Positions 16,832 to 25,452 of a stretch of 64,000 nt of DNA are shown piece by piece. Location of the stretch: positions 1,736,001-1,800,000 of the forward strand of contig NZ_CP135922.1 in NCBI RefSeq assembly GCF_032399705.1, in the 5' to 3' direction. This stretch comes from Paenibacillus sp. BIC5C1. Its GTDB lineage: Bacteria; Bacillota; Bacilli; Paenibacillales; Paenibacillaceae. The notes below the pieces were generated by a model. The model saw only the letters and a list, made by a program, of their open reading frames with translations, had not been told where the DNA came from and made no database searches. A program made the position numbers and the translations under genes. Each line of letters begins with the position of its first letter. The stretch's first letter is position 1.

Positions 16832-18204
16832 GATCACTGTACTTTCGGGTGTTCATGATTACGATCGCGGTGATTCTGGTCAGCGCCATGCTGGGTTTTC
16901 TTTTATCCAATATTTATTATCATGCGAAGCTGAAGTCTTTCAATGACGAGAAGTTGGTGGGCATCGCGACGCAAATGAAGCAGTTTGTGGAACAGGAGCC
17001 CGCGACGGTAGAGCATTACCTGAACAATGCCGCAGCGCTCGGTTACGAAATTTATGTGACGGATGGAAAAGGGAATGACCAATTCTATGGCCGTGAATTT
17101 CGCCAGAAGGATCTGGACAAGCAGGCTGTAGATCGGGTATTAGGTGGTGAGATATACCACGGCGTTGCCGAGTTTCCCAGCAAACCTTTCATTACCGGTT
17201 TCTTCGATAATCAATTAAGCAATACCGTTGGTGTTCATCTACAGATGGGCAATGCAAGTTATGCGTTGTTTATGCGCCCGGATGTTATTTTGCAATTCGG
17301 TGAGTTGCGTATCTTTTTTGCGTTGATTGGAGCGTTTACGGTGGGCATTAGTATTCTGCTCTTTATAATCAGTACCCGCTATCTGGTGAATCCGATTGAA
17401 CGTCTGTCCGAGGCGACCAAACGCATTGCCCAAGGAAACTATAATTTGAAATTGTCCACGACTAGGCGTGATGAGATTGGACAGCTGGCCCAGCATTTCA
17501 TGACCATGAGTCGTGAATTGGAGCGGGTGGATCAGGCGCGTCAACAGTTTGTATCGAACGTATCTCATGAGATTCAATCGCCGCTGACCTCGATTCAGGG
17601 TTTTGCCCAACTGGTAGCGGATCGGGATCTGCCTGAACAGGAACGGGAGCACTATGCCTCCATTATAGAGGAAGAGAGTCGCCATCTCTCGTTGCTCAGT
17701 AAACAATTACTGCTGTTGTCCTCCCTTGAGCAAGGCCATGAGGATTTGACCAAAGTGAGATTCTCTCTGCGAGATCAATTCCGCCAAGCGGTTCAGGTGC
17801 TTCAATGGCAGTTGGAAGAAAAAGAACTGTTACTAAGGATCTCGGTACCCAAATCCATCCAACTTTATGGCAATGAAGTGCTGCTCATGCAAGTCTGGAT
17901 GAATCTGCTGGGGAATGCCGTGAATCATCTTCCACAGGGGAGAAGCATTGAGATTCGTGCAGAAGAGACCAATGCCCAGTGTGTAATCCATATTCGGGAT
18001 ACAGGAGACGGGATTGCAGCGGAGCATTTACCTTTCCTGTTTGATCGATTCTACCGGGTTGACCGTGCGAGAGAGCGCTCTTCCGGCCGAACTGGACTTG
18101 GACTTGCCATTGTGCAGAAAATTATCCGCATTCATGACGGTACGATTGAGGTCTCCAGTTCGTCAGAAGGAACGGTCTTTACCGTGACGCTTCCGCAGTT
18201 GTAA
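16828..18204 (+). CDS. hssS: Heme sensor histidine kinase HssS
   Basis: A 458-residue membrane kinase. Helix 1 (about residues 8-28), an extracytoplasmic sensor of about 130 residues containing FITGFFDNQLSNTVG as in staphylococcal HssS, helix 2 (about 160-180), HAMP, phospho-acceptor His247 (SNVSHEIQSPLT), then HATPase with NLLGNAVNH, DTGDGIA and GRTGLGLAI. It detects heme (or its membrane damage) and phosphorylates HssR. The GAG-type start overlaps the hssR end by 4 nt: the first codon is TTG (ATTGAGATC), so the two are translationally coupled. Confidence 0.88.
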   Translation: MRSLYFRVFMITIAVILVSAMLGFLLSNIYYHAKLKSFNDEKLVGIATQMKQFVEQEPATVEHYLNNAAALGYEIYVTDGKGNDQFYGREFRQKDLDKQAVDRVLGGEIYHGVAEFPSKPFITGFFDNQLSNTVGVHLQMGNASYALFMRPDVILQFGELRIFFALIGAFTVGISILLFIISTRYLVNPIERLSEATKRIAQGNYNLKLSTTRRDEIGQLAQHFMTMSRELERVDQARQQFVSNVSHEIQSPLTSIQGFAQLVADRDLPEQEREHYASIIEEESRHLSLLSKQLLLLSSLEQGHEDLTKVRFSLRDQFRQAVQVLQWQLEEKELLLRISVPKSIQLYGNEVLLMQVWMNLLGNAVNHLPQGRSIEIRAEETNAQCVIHIRDTGDGIAAEHLPFLFDRFYRVDRARERSSGRTGLGLAIVQKIIRIHDGTIEVSSSSEGTVFTVTLPQL

Positions 18205-18210
18205 TCTGTT

Positions 18211-18243
18211 ATTCATTTGCCGTTCATTTTCGCCTCCTATACT
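18211..18243 (+). promoter_or_regulatory. Candidate HssR box and promoter of hrtBA
   Basis: Between hssS and hrtB are two 9-mers in direct repeat, ATTCATTTG and GTTCATTTT, separated by CC (18211-18230). This is the same 9-2-9 layout (11-bp period) and half-site type (GTTCATATT) known for HssR at the staphylococcal hrtAB promoter. A TATACT -10 box follows at 18238-18243. The efflux genes therefore likely have their own heme-inducible promoter inside the cluster. Confidence 0.65.
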
Positions 18244-18270
18244 TGGGTTATCAAGAGGAGGTCAGAGAAT

Positions 18271-19395
18271 ATGTACTTGGCTATTAGAGAGATGAGATTT
18301 GCCAAAGGGCGGTATGCATTAATTGCTACAATTATGGTGCTTGTATCATTTCTGGTTTTGTTTGTTACAGGCCTGGCACAGGGGCTTGCGTATGATAACG
18401 CGGCATCCATCAAAAATATGGCAGCAACCCATTTTGTTCTGGAGCAGGATTCGAATCATCGGTTTACCCGCTCCCAGGTGAATCAGGACGAGCTGGAGCA
18501 GACACGCTCCGTTGTGGGGCAAGAGAATGCTGAACCGCTGGGTGTAAAAATGACAACAGTCAGTCCAGCTGGCGATACAAAGAAGATTGATGTAACGCTA
18601 TTCATGGTGAACCCGGAAGGTTGGCTGGCTCCAACCGTAACGGATGGCTCTCCAATCACGGATCTGAAAGACGGGCAGGTTGTAGTGGATCAAAAGCTAT
18701 CTGAATCTGGCGTGACGATTGGAACGGTTCTGGTCGATCAAGCCTCGGGAACGGAGTGGACCGTGGGTGGATTTGTGGAAAATGAGTCCTTCAGTCACTC
18801 ACCAGTTGTGTTCTTGAACGAGCAGGAATGGCTCGCTATTCAGGAAGGTTCCCGTACTTCGCTAGGAAAAGCAAACTCTAATGCTCCGGTATACAATGCG
18901 ATTGCCGTTAAGGATGCAGGCGAGAAGGTAGATAGCCTTAGTGCCGCTTTGCCGAATACGGAAGTAATTACGAAGTCCGATGCGGTATCGGCTATTCCTG
19001 GTTACAAGGAAGAGCAGGGCTCGCTGCTCATGATGATTGCCTTTTTATTTGTCATCTCGGCGTTTGTGCTTGCGGTATTCTTCTACGTCATCACGATTCA
19101 GAAAACGAGTCAATTTGGTATTTTGAAAGCCATTGGGACGCGAAATTCATATTTGGCGGGCAGTGTTTCGTTGCAAGTATTGCTTCTGTCCATTGGCAGT
19201 CTGGTGATCAGTGTGCTGTTGGTTCAGTTGTTTGAATCGATCTTGCCAGCTTCGATGCCGTTTCAATTAGGCTTGTCCACCCTGGCACTAACCTGCGTGT
19301 TATTCGTGGTGATGTCTATGGCGGGTTCGTTATTCTCGGTGTGGAAGGTTACCAAAATTGATGCGCTTGATGCGATTGGGAGGACAGCAGCATGA
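18271..19395 (+). CDS. hrtB: Heme efflux ABC transporter permease HrtB
   Basis: A 374-residue FtsX/MacB-type permease. It begins MYLAIREMRFAKGRYALI with a first transmembrane helix near residues 20-40, has an extracytoplasmic domain of about 200 residues, then three helices at about 250-365. The N-terminus matches HrtB of staphylococci (start motif and LFVTGLAQGLA). With HrtA it removes toxic heme from the membrane. ATG 18271 follows AAGAGGAGG; the frame is open upstream but through the regulatory repeat. Here the permease gene precedes the ATPase gene, the reverse of the staphylococcal order. Confidence 0.88.
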   Translation: MYLAIREMRFAKGRYALIATIMVLVSFLVLFVTGLAQGLAYDNAASIKNMAATHFVLEQDSNHRFTRSQVNQDELEQTRSVVGQENAEPLGVKMTTVSPAGDTKKIDVTLFMVNPEGWLAPTVTDGSPITDLKDGQVVVDQKLSESGVTIGTVLVDQASGTEWTVGGFVENESFSHSPVVFLNEQEWLAIQEGSRTSLGKANSNAPVYNAIAVKDAGEKVDSLSAALPNTEVITKSDAVSAIPGYKEEQGSLLMMIAFLFVISAFVLAVFFYVITIQKTSQFGILKAIGTRNSYLAGSVSLQVLLLSIGSLVISVLLVQLFESILPASMPFQLGLSTLALTCVLFVVMSMAGSLFSVWKVTKIDALDAIGRTAA

Positions 19396-20069
19396 GAAAC
19401 CGATTGGTACTGCAGGGAATTACACAGTCTTTTGAAGATGGCGGGGTCAAACGGACGATATTGGATAAGTTGGATCTTAAGGTGGCCGAAGGAGAACTCG
19501 TCGCGGTCATGGGACCTTCCGGCTCAGGCAAAAGTACATTTCTGTCCATCGCAGGTGCACTGCTTGAACCAACAGAGGGACAGGTTCTGCTGGATGGCGC
19601 ATCGATTATGGGCAAAAACAAACAGGACATATCCGATGTTCGGCTCCAGCAGCTCGGGTTTATTTTTCAAAGTGCCAACCTCATTCCGTACCTGAAAGTG
19701 GAAGAACAGCTCATGGTGGTCGCTAAGCTTGCTGGAACGGACAAAAACAAGGCTGAGAAGCGAGTCGATGAGCTGCTGGATACGGTAGGTTTATCGCATC
19801 GGCGTAAGGCATATGCTGAGAAGCTTTCCGGCGGAGAACGCCAGCGGGTTGCCATTGCCAGAGCTTTGATGAATGATCCAGCCGTCCTGCTTGCGGACGA
19901 ACCGACAGCCAGTCTGGATGCGGAACGCGGACTGGATATTGTGGGCATGATTGCACGGCTCGTGAAGGAGCAAGGCAAGAGTACGGTGATGGTTACGCAT
20001 GATGAGCGGATTTTGCCGCTATGTGATCGGGTTCTCTTTTTGGAAAACGGGAAATTGGTACACCATTAG
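19392..20069 (+). CDS. hrtA: Heme efflux ABC transporter ATPase HrtA
   Basis: A 225-residue MacB/LolD-type ATPase with Walker A GPSGSGKST, Q-loop FIFQSANLIPYL, signature LSGGERQRVAIARAL and Walker B VLLADEPTASLD, then MVTHDERI. It overlaps hrtB by ATGA, so the two subunits are co-translated. It powers heme export. The family is broad, but position next to hrtB and hssRS supports the heme assignment. Confidence 0.88.
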   Translation: MRNRLVLQGITQSFEDGGVKRTILDKLDLKVAEGELVAVMGPSGSGKSTFLSIAGALLEPTEGQVLLDGASIMGKNKQDISDVRLQQLGFIFQSANLIPYLKVEEQLMVVAKLAGTDKNKAEKRVDELLDTVGLSHRRKAYAEKLSGGERQRVAIARALMNDPAVLLADEPTASLDAERGLDIVGMIARLVKEQGKSTVMVTHDERILPLCDRVLFLENGKLVHH

Positions 20070-20118
20070 CGCTCAGAGTGGATCGTGTAAACATTCTTTA
20101 GTTCAACTGAAATAACAT

Positions 20119-20170
20119 TAGAAGGTCCATGGATTCCCGATGGGAAAAGTGGCCTTCTTTTTTCTTTTTT
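20119..20170 (+). terminator. Terminator after hrtBA
   Basis: AGAAGG(t)CCA pairs with TGGCCTTCT around an inner TTCCC/GGGAA helix, followed by TTTTTTCTTTTTT. It lies 50 bp after hrtA. Confidence 0.85.
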
Positions 20171-20237
20171 GATCTATAATGAGAGATAGAACTTATAATG
20201 GAAGATTTATTTTACATAGAGAGGATCGGATAGAAAA

Positions 20238-20780
20238 ATGAAGACTTTGGATCGGGAACAGTTCCCGGCGCTTAGCACATCGATTCATTGGGGAATTGTC
20301 AAAGCGGAGTTTAGACTGAATGCCATCGTGGATGAAACGTTGGTAAGCAATGTGAGTATCATCCCGTTTGTCGGGAAACGAGTGGTTGTTTTTCAGATCG
20401 ATAACGGAAAATGGGAGCTGCCCGGAGGAACGTTGGAGGTAGGAGAGAAGTATATGGATGGACTGCAACGTGAAGTGATGGAGGAGCTCGGAGCCAAGTT
20501 GGTCACGTATCAGATGTTTGGGCAATTTCATTGCATGTCGAGTGCGCCTGAGCCGTATAGACCACATATTCCTCATCCTCATTTTGTAAGACTTATTGGC
20601 TACGGAGAGGTTGAACTCGTGGGCCAACCGCTGAATCCGGTGGATGGGGAACAGGTAATTGCTGTAGAGGTTGTGGAGATTGGTGAAGCGATCAGGAGAT
20701 TTGAAGAACAGAATAGATATGACATTGCAGAAATGTACCGATTGGCCTATTTGCTTCGAGAAGAAGCAAACGGTAAGTAG
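20238..20780 (+). CDS. NUDIX hydrolase
   Basis: A 180-residue NUDIX protein with a perfect box (GTLEVGE, seven residues, then REVMEELGA) near residue 70. The catalytic Glu pair coordinates Mg2+ to hydrolyse a nucleoside diphosphate-linked substrate. The substrate is not predictable. An N-terminal stretch of about 40 residues before the domain (SIHWGIVKAEF) may shape specificity. The start is preceded by GAGAGGAT. It is the second of six NUDIX genes in this window, counting the broken one at 12038. Confidence 0.85.
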   Translation: MKTLDREQFPALSTSIHWGIVKAEFRLNAIVDETLVSNVSIIPFVGKRVVVFQIDNGKWELPGGTLEVGEKYMDGLQREVMEELGAKLVTYQMFGQFHCMSSAPEPYRPHIPHPHFVRLIGYGEVELVGQPLNPVDGEQVIAVEVVEIGEAIRRFEEQNRYDIAEMYRLAYLLREEANGK

Positions 20781-20797
20781 CTGGAATACTAGTTTAT

Positions 20798-20821
20798 TCT
20801 AAATCCTTAAATCCTTAAATC
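20798..20821 (+). repeat. Three tandem 8-bp repeats (TAAATCCT)
   Basis: Three exact copies of TAAATCCT lie directly before the DUF4275 gene. The number of copies could vary by slippage. No function is evident. Confidence 0.8.
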
Positions 20822-20842
20822 CTATAAATGTCGGAGGTTATG

Positions 20843-21346
20843 ATGATTAGAGATGAAATTAATGAGTTGTTGGATGCTCTACCGGACCATGAACTGAACG
20901 TGATTTACTCGCGAATCGAGCTAGTGCACCGCAAATATATGTATAACAAAAATTTGGAGGACAAGGGGGTCCTTGTGACTGAATTGTGCGAGGAATCCGA
21001 AGAAATTATACAGAAATGGGATAACACATTTGCCAAGAGCATCAGTGAAGAAGTAAAAGAGGCCATCTATTATAGCCAGTACAAGTGGCATATGTTCAGT
21101 TATGAGAAACAGGATTGCCTAACAGACAATGCTGCACGAGATGCTTTTAATGCCGAAAATAAAAACGAATTGTATGTCATGTATCAACATACACCATTCA
21201 TAAAGGTATTTCAGAATGCGAATAAGGTGATCGCAGAAGATTTTGATTCGGAACAGGATATTTATATTTTTGACCAAGCGTTCACGTGGACGTATGTACA
21301 TACCCATGAATCCATGTGCGGACCGTATTTTTATAAAGTGAAGTAA
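20843..21346 (+). CDS. DUF4275 family protein
   Basis: A 167-residue soluble protein. The C-terminal two-thirds (YKWHMFSYEKQDCL, MYQHTPF, DIYIFDQAFTWTYVHTHE, CGPYF) matches what I recall of DUF4275, a family of unknown function in Firmicutes. ATG 20843 is preferred because CGGAGG lies just upstream, inside the longer open frame. No signal peptide or membrane helix. Confidence 0.8.
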   Translation: MIRDEINELLDALPDHELNVIYSRIELVHRKYMYNKNLEDKGVLVTELCEESEEIIQKWDNTFAKSISEEVKEAIYYSQYKWHMFSYEKQDCLTDNAARDAFNAENKNELYVMYQHTPFIKVFQNANKVIAEDFDSEQDIYIFDQAFTWTYVHTHESMCGPYFYKVK

Positions 21347-21424
21347 CAAGGAGCAGTAAGGAGTAACAAGTGAGTTTGGAGTCCACTTAATAAACACACG
21401 AATATCTGCCGGAGGAGCCATCTG

Positions 21425-22459
21425 ATGCGTAAGAGGTCGATTAAAATTTTCAGACGCGCCATGCTTAGTATTCTTTTACTCGTAATAATCGCTCTGATCT
21501 TTCCCACATGGACCCCTGGGATCAAGGGAGAGAACAGTATCAGCACGTTAGGACAGGTCGAGATCAATGGTGCAGGTCATGAGGTTATGATTCGCGGAAC
21601 GGATCGGAACAATCCTATCCTTCTTTTTGTGCATGGTGGTCCTGGTTGCTCCGAGATTCCTTATGTAAGGAAGTATCAGCAGGAGCTTGAGCAACATTTC
21701 ACCATTGTGCATTATGATCAACGTGGAAGTGGGAAGTCATATCATTTGTTGGAGGATTATTCGGATGTGACTTCAGATGTGCTTGTAGATGATTTGCTGG
21801 CATTAACGGATTACGTCACTTCCGAACTGGGGCAAAGAAAGGTTACGCTGGTAGGTCATTCATTTGGTACATACATAGGGACAAAAGCGGCGGCCAAAGC
21901 ACCTGAAAAATTCGTTGCTTATATAGGTATTGGACAAGTAGCTGATACTGTGCAGAGTGAGTTGGATAGTTTGGAATATACGATCGCACAAGCGAAACAA
22001 GCCGACAGTACAGCGGATGCGGAGATTCTGGAACGTCTTCGGGGTCCGATTGAGCGAGGCGAGAAATACACACCAAGAAATTTGGTTCGCAAATACGGCG
22101 GTGCGGCTAGGCTTATTGATGACAACAGGGATTATATGCTCGGCTTTCTTTTGGGAACCGAATATAATGCGCTGGATGTGATTCGGTATTCCATGGGAGT
22201 GCAGGCTACACAGGAAATTCTCCTGAAGGAAGAGTCCACCAACCATTTGCCAGACATTGTAGATCAGCTGGAGATACCGACTTATTTTGTTATGGGAAAG
22301 TATGATTATATGACGTCTGTGAATGCGGCAAGGGATTATTTCGATGAGCTTGAAGCACCCGAAAAAGATTTTGTTGTATTTGAAGAGTCGGCCCATTACC
22401 CACAGTTCGAGGAGAAAGAACGATTTGCAGCGTGGTTGATGGGGGTATTAAACTTTTGA
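21425..22459 (+). CDS. Membrane-anchored alpha/beta hydrolase (proline iminopeptidase-like)
   Basis: A 344-residue hydrolase with an N-terminal transmembrane anchor (about residues 12-30) and an alpha/beta fold outside it. Motifs are HGGPG (oxyanion hole), DQRGSGKS, the nucleophile elbow GHSFG near residue 140, and a C-terminal His in ESAHYPQFE. This set resembles S33 proline iminopeptidases and related esterases. Substrate unknown. The start follows GGAGGA. It probably acts at the outer membrane face. Confidence 0.85.
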   Translation: MRKRSIKIFRRAMLSILLLVIIALIFPTWTPGIKGENSISTLGQVEINGAGHEVMIRGTDRNNPILLFVHGGPGCSEIPYVRKYQQELEQHFTIVHYDQRGSGKSYHLLEDYSDVTSDVLVDDLLALTDYVTSELGQRKVTLVGHSFGTYIGTKAAAKAPEKFVAYIGIGQVADTVQSELDSLEYTIAQAKQADSTADAEILERLRGPIERGEKYTPRNLVRKYGGAARLIDDNRDYMLGFLLGTEYNALDVIRYSMGVQATQEILLKEESTNHLPDIVDQLEIPTYFVMGKYDYMTSVNAARDYFDELEAPEKDFVVFEESAHYPQFEEKERFAAWLMGVLNF

Positions 22460-22476
22460 ATAAGCGAGGGATCTTG

Positions 22477-22980
22477 ATGGAGCAAATTAATACTAAACTC
22501 ATAACTAGACTTGCATTACCGGAGGAAGCTTCCATTGTGTTGAACCTATGGCAGGAGTCTGCCCGATGGCTGAACTCCAAAGAGATATTTCAATGGCGTC
22601 CTGAGTATTTCAATTTGGAACAAGTAAATGAATTCATGACGGATGGATCTGACGTATATCTTGCTGAAATAAATCATGAAATCGTAGGGACGTATACCTT
22701 AACGTGGTCAGACCTCCTGATTTGGGAAGAGCTCGACAACACCAATTCCGGGTACATACACCGATTCGCAGTGAATCGAGATTTTAAAGGTCAAAATATA
22801 GGCCTGCTCCTTCTAAAATCAGCAGAAGAGAACATTAGGCAAAAAGGTAAAACCTTAATCAGGCTGGATTGCATGGCAGAAAACCTAAGACTTAATCAAT
22901 ATTATAAAGATTATGGATTCCAATACATCCGCAGAATGAAACAGGGGAACTGGAGCGCCAGTCTGTATGAAAAACAATGA
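22477..22980 (+). CDS. GNAT family N-acetyltransferase
   Basis: A 167-residue acetyltransferase with the acetyl-CoA loop FKGQNIGLLLL in motif A and a C-terminal motif B region LNQYYKDYGFQ. The N-terminal part (LWQESARWL) resembles small GNATs of Bacillales. The acceptor is unknown. ATG 22477 lies 17 bp after the hydrolase stop with GAGGG upstream; a longer in-frame start would overlap that gene. Confidence 0.85.
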   Translation: MEQINTKLITRLALPEEASIVLNLWQESARWLNSKEIFQWRPEYFNLEQVNEFMTDGSDVYLAEINHEIVGTYTLTWSDLLIWEELDNTNSGYIHRFAVNRDFKGQNIGLLLLKSAEENIRQKGKTLIRLDCMAENLRLNQYYKDYGFQYIRRMKQGNWSASLYEKQ

Positions 22981-23034
22981 TGGTTGATCTATCGACTTCG
23001 TTAAGCTCGTAAGTGTATAAAAGGGGGACTATTT

Positions 23035-24018
23035 ATGCTTTTATCCTATCATCCAATGAAATTAACGGATGCGGAAAAAATTGTTACCTGGAAGTATGAA
23101 AATGAATACGCGATGTACAGTTTCTCTGAATCCAATGAAGATATTCAAGAATTGATGAATGGGGAGTACTTTTCAGTCCTGGATGAACTTGAGAGGGTAG
23201 TGGGATTTATTTGTTGTGGGGGATCAGCACGTGTACCGGGAGGAATCTCAATCGGACTGTATCAAGAAGAAGGATATCTGGATATAGGCCTTGGATTAGA
23301 ACCAGATCTGACAGGGCAAAAGATAGGATCGGTATTCCTTAAACAAAGTTTAGCATTCTTGCAAAACCAATTTAATAGTTCTCATTTTCGACTGGTGGTT
23401 GCCACATTCAACGAACGAGCAATTAGAGTGTATGAGCGGACAGGTTTCAAAAGAGATAAGGAGTTTCATAGCAAAGTAAATGATGATGACATGTTATTTA
23501 TCAGTATGAAACTGGAAATGGGAACGCCCTTCTACTCTTTCGAAGAAATAACGGAGCAGGATTTGACTGAAGTCAGAGAAATATATAACTACTATGTCTC
23601 CAACACGACCATCTCGTTTCATACCGAAGAATTGACTCTGGAAGAAATCAAGGCTTCTGTCATGAACCAAAATCCGCGTTTTAAATCGTTTGTCATTAAA
23701 GAAGAGAATGAAATTCAAGGGTATGTGCTAATTACCCAATACAAGAGCAAACAAGCCTACGACTTCTCGGGAGAAGTAACCATTTATTTGAAACCGGATA
23801 TTGTAGGGAAGGGCATTGGTGGAACGGCACTGCGATTTATAGAGAAGGTTGCGCGCGAGCAAGGGTTCTACACCTTGATTGCTACGATATGCATGGAAAA
23901 TACACGCAGCAAGTCTCTGTTCGAAAAGTATGGATATGAGCAATGTGCGATGTTTAAAGGCGTGGGATATAAGTTTGATCGCAGATTGGATATTGGTAGT
24001 TTCCAAAAGGTGTTGTAA
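23035..24018 (+). CDS. Tandem two-domain GNAT acetyltransferase
   Basis: A 327-residue fusion of two GNAT domains. Domain 1 (about 1-165) has the acetyl-CoA loop LTGQKIGSVFL and VYERTGFKR, like RimJ/RimL-type enzymes. Domain 2 (about 170-327) has IVGKGIGGTALRF and LFEKYGYEQ, and its opening (VREIYNYYVSNTTISFH) is typical of phosphinothricin acetyltransferase-like (PAT/YncA) enzymes. Both loops are intact, so both may be active. The start follows AAGGGGG. The next gene, a kinase, begins 3 bp after its stop. Confidence 0.85.
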   Translation: MLLSYHPMKLTDAEKIVTWKYENEYAMYSFSESNEDIQELMNGEYFSVLDELERVVGFICCGGSARVPGGISIGLYQEEGYLDIGLGLEPDLTGQKIGSVFLKQSLAFLQNQFNSSHFRLVVATFNERAIRVYERTGFKRDKEFHSKVNDDDMLFISMKLEMGTPFYSFEEITEQDLTEVREIYNYYVSNTTISFHTEELTLEEIKASVMNQNPRFKSFVIKEENEIQGYVLITQYKSKQAYDFSGEVTIYLKPDIVGKGIGGTALRFIEKVAREQGFYTLIATICMENTRSKSLFEKYGYEQCAMFKGVGYKFDRRLDIGSFQKVL

Positions 24019-24021
24019 CGT

Positions 24022-25029
24022 ATGAATAATAATCAATATAATCTAAAATTCGAAAAACTCGTCGCTGGATTAGAACTTGGTGAGTTGATTCATACGCCCA
24101 AGGCAATCTCTGGTGGGCTTTTACATCGCATGTATGCCATTGAAACTACACATGCCACATATGCTGTGAAAGCACTGAATCCTCAAATTATGAGTAGACC
24201 TACAGCTATGCAGAATTATATCCAATCCGAAAAAATAGCAAACGTGGCAGCAAATTTTATCCATGCTCAGCCTGCCAAAGTGATAAACGGTTCTTCAATT
24301 CAGATCTTAGATCATCAATGTTATCTTATATTTGACTGGATCGATGGTAAAAGTATGGAGCTTCATGAAGTAACTGACGCACATGGTGAGCATATGGGAA
24401 TGATTCTTGCAGATATCCATAAGACCGATTTTTCACAGCTTCATATTCCTGACCTTCAGTTAAATCATTCCAAAGAAATCGATTGGAATAATTATTTAAC
24501 CAAAGGGCAGAAAGAAAATTCGGATTGGACGGTCTTATTAGGTAATAACATTCAAAAGCTCTATGAGTGGAGTGCTCAGGCAAAAACTGCATCAGTAATG
24601 CTGGCTTCAGATGCAGTTATTAGCCATAGAGATCTTGAACCTAAGAACGTGATGTGGAAGCAGGACAACCCCATCATTATTGATTGGGAATCAGCAGGTT
24701 ATACCAATCCGATGCATGATCTGGTGGAAACAGCTATGTATTGGTCAGTAAATCATACCGGAAATGTGGACAAAGAAAGGTTCTTGGCCTTTATATATGG
24801 ATATCGGTCTCTAGTGGGGCATTTAAACGCCAATTGGAGAATGGTTCTCGAAAATGGTTTTGCTGGAAAGTTGGACTGGCTCGAATACAGTCTGAAACGC
24901 TCTTTGTGGATTGAATGCACAGACGATGAAGAACAACAAATGGGAACATCACAAGTTACATGGACTATAGAGGCTTTAAAACAATATGAGGATATGATTT
25001 CAGATGTTGAGCACTGGTTGAGTAGCTAA
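24022..25029 (+). CDS. APH/choline-kinase family phosphotransferase
   Basis: A 335-residue protein kinase-like phosphotransferase. The catalytic loop ISHRDLEPKNVMW and metal-binding IIDWESAGYTNPMHDL are the classic Brenner and DFG-equivalent motifs, with YAVKAL as the ATP-binding Lys. Such enzymes phosphorylate aminoglycosides, choline or other small hydroxylated molecules. The substrate cannot be told. It lies 3 bp after the tandem GNAT, so an acetyltransferase-kinase pair with related antibiotic or metabolite targets is possible. Confidence 0.82.
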   Translation: MNNNQYNLKFEKLVAGLELGELIHTPKAISGGLLHRMYAIETTHATYAVKALNPQIMSRPTAMQNYIQSEKIANVAANFIHAQPAKVINGSSIQILDHQCYLIFDWIDGKSMELHEVTDAHGEHMGMILADIHKTDFSQLHIPDLQLNHSKEIDWNNYLTKGQKENSDWTVLLGNNIQKLYEWSAQAKTASVMLASDAVISHRDLEPKNVMWKQDNPIIIDWESAGYTNPMHDLVETAMYWSVNHTGNVDKERFLAFIYGYRSLVGHLNANWRMVLENGFAGKLDWLEYSLKRSLWIECTDDEEQQMGTSQVTWTIEALKQYEDMISDVEHWLSS

Positions 25030-25071
25030 ATCCGAGATAATTGTTATCCGATACAGGAAGGGGTGACTAAC

Positions 25072-25365
25072 ATGGCAAACACTAAAGGAACACTAAGAAC
25101 ATGCGAACAAGGGCATTCCTATTACAAAAGTAGCGATTGTCCAACTTGTCCGGTTTGTGAGAAGGAACGGAAACCGAAAGAAGGATTTCTTTCATTGCTG
25201 TCAGCACCCGCCAGACGTGCGCTGGAGAATCAGGGAATTACGTCGTTGCAGCTACTCTCGCAATACACCGGAAAAGAGATTTTGAAGCTGCACGGGATCG
25301 GGCCTTCTGCAATGCCAAAACTTCGACAAGCACTTGAAGAAGAGGGGTTATCTTTTAAAGAGTAA
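25072..25365 (+). CDS. Small zinc-ribbon/HhH protein resembling the RNA polymerase alpha C-terminal domain
   Basis: A 97-residue protein. Residues about 5-40 contain four cysteines, C-x5-H and CPTCPVC, suited to a zinc ribbon. The C-terminal half (LENQGITSLQLLSQ, ILKLHGIGPSAMPKLRQAL) is the helix-hairpin-helix pattern of alpha-CTD-like domains, which bind DNA. It may be a nucleic-acid-binding accessory protein; no direct role is known to me. ATG 25072 follows GGAAGGGG. The terminator overlaps its last codons. Confidence 0.75.
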   Translation: MANTKGTLRTCEQGHSYYKSSDCPTCPVCEKERKPKEGFLSLLSAPARRALENQGITSLQLLSQYTGKEILKLHGIGPSAMPKLRQALEEEGLSFKE

Positions 25366-25378
25366 CCCTCTTTTTTTT
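25341..25378 (+). terminator. Terminator overlapping a gene end
   Basis: GAGGGGTTA within the coding end pairs with TAACCCTC spanning the stop codon, followed by eight T residues. Confidence 0.85.
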
Positions 25379-25452
25379 GGTCAATGGATTTAATTGGAGA
25401 AATTGGTATCGCATCGCTTCCTAGCATTGTATAATATTACAGTTGTGTAAAA

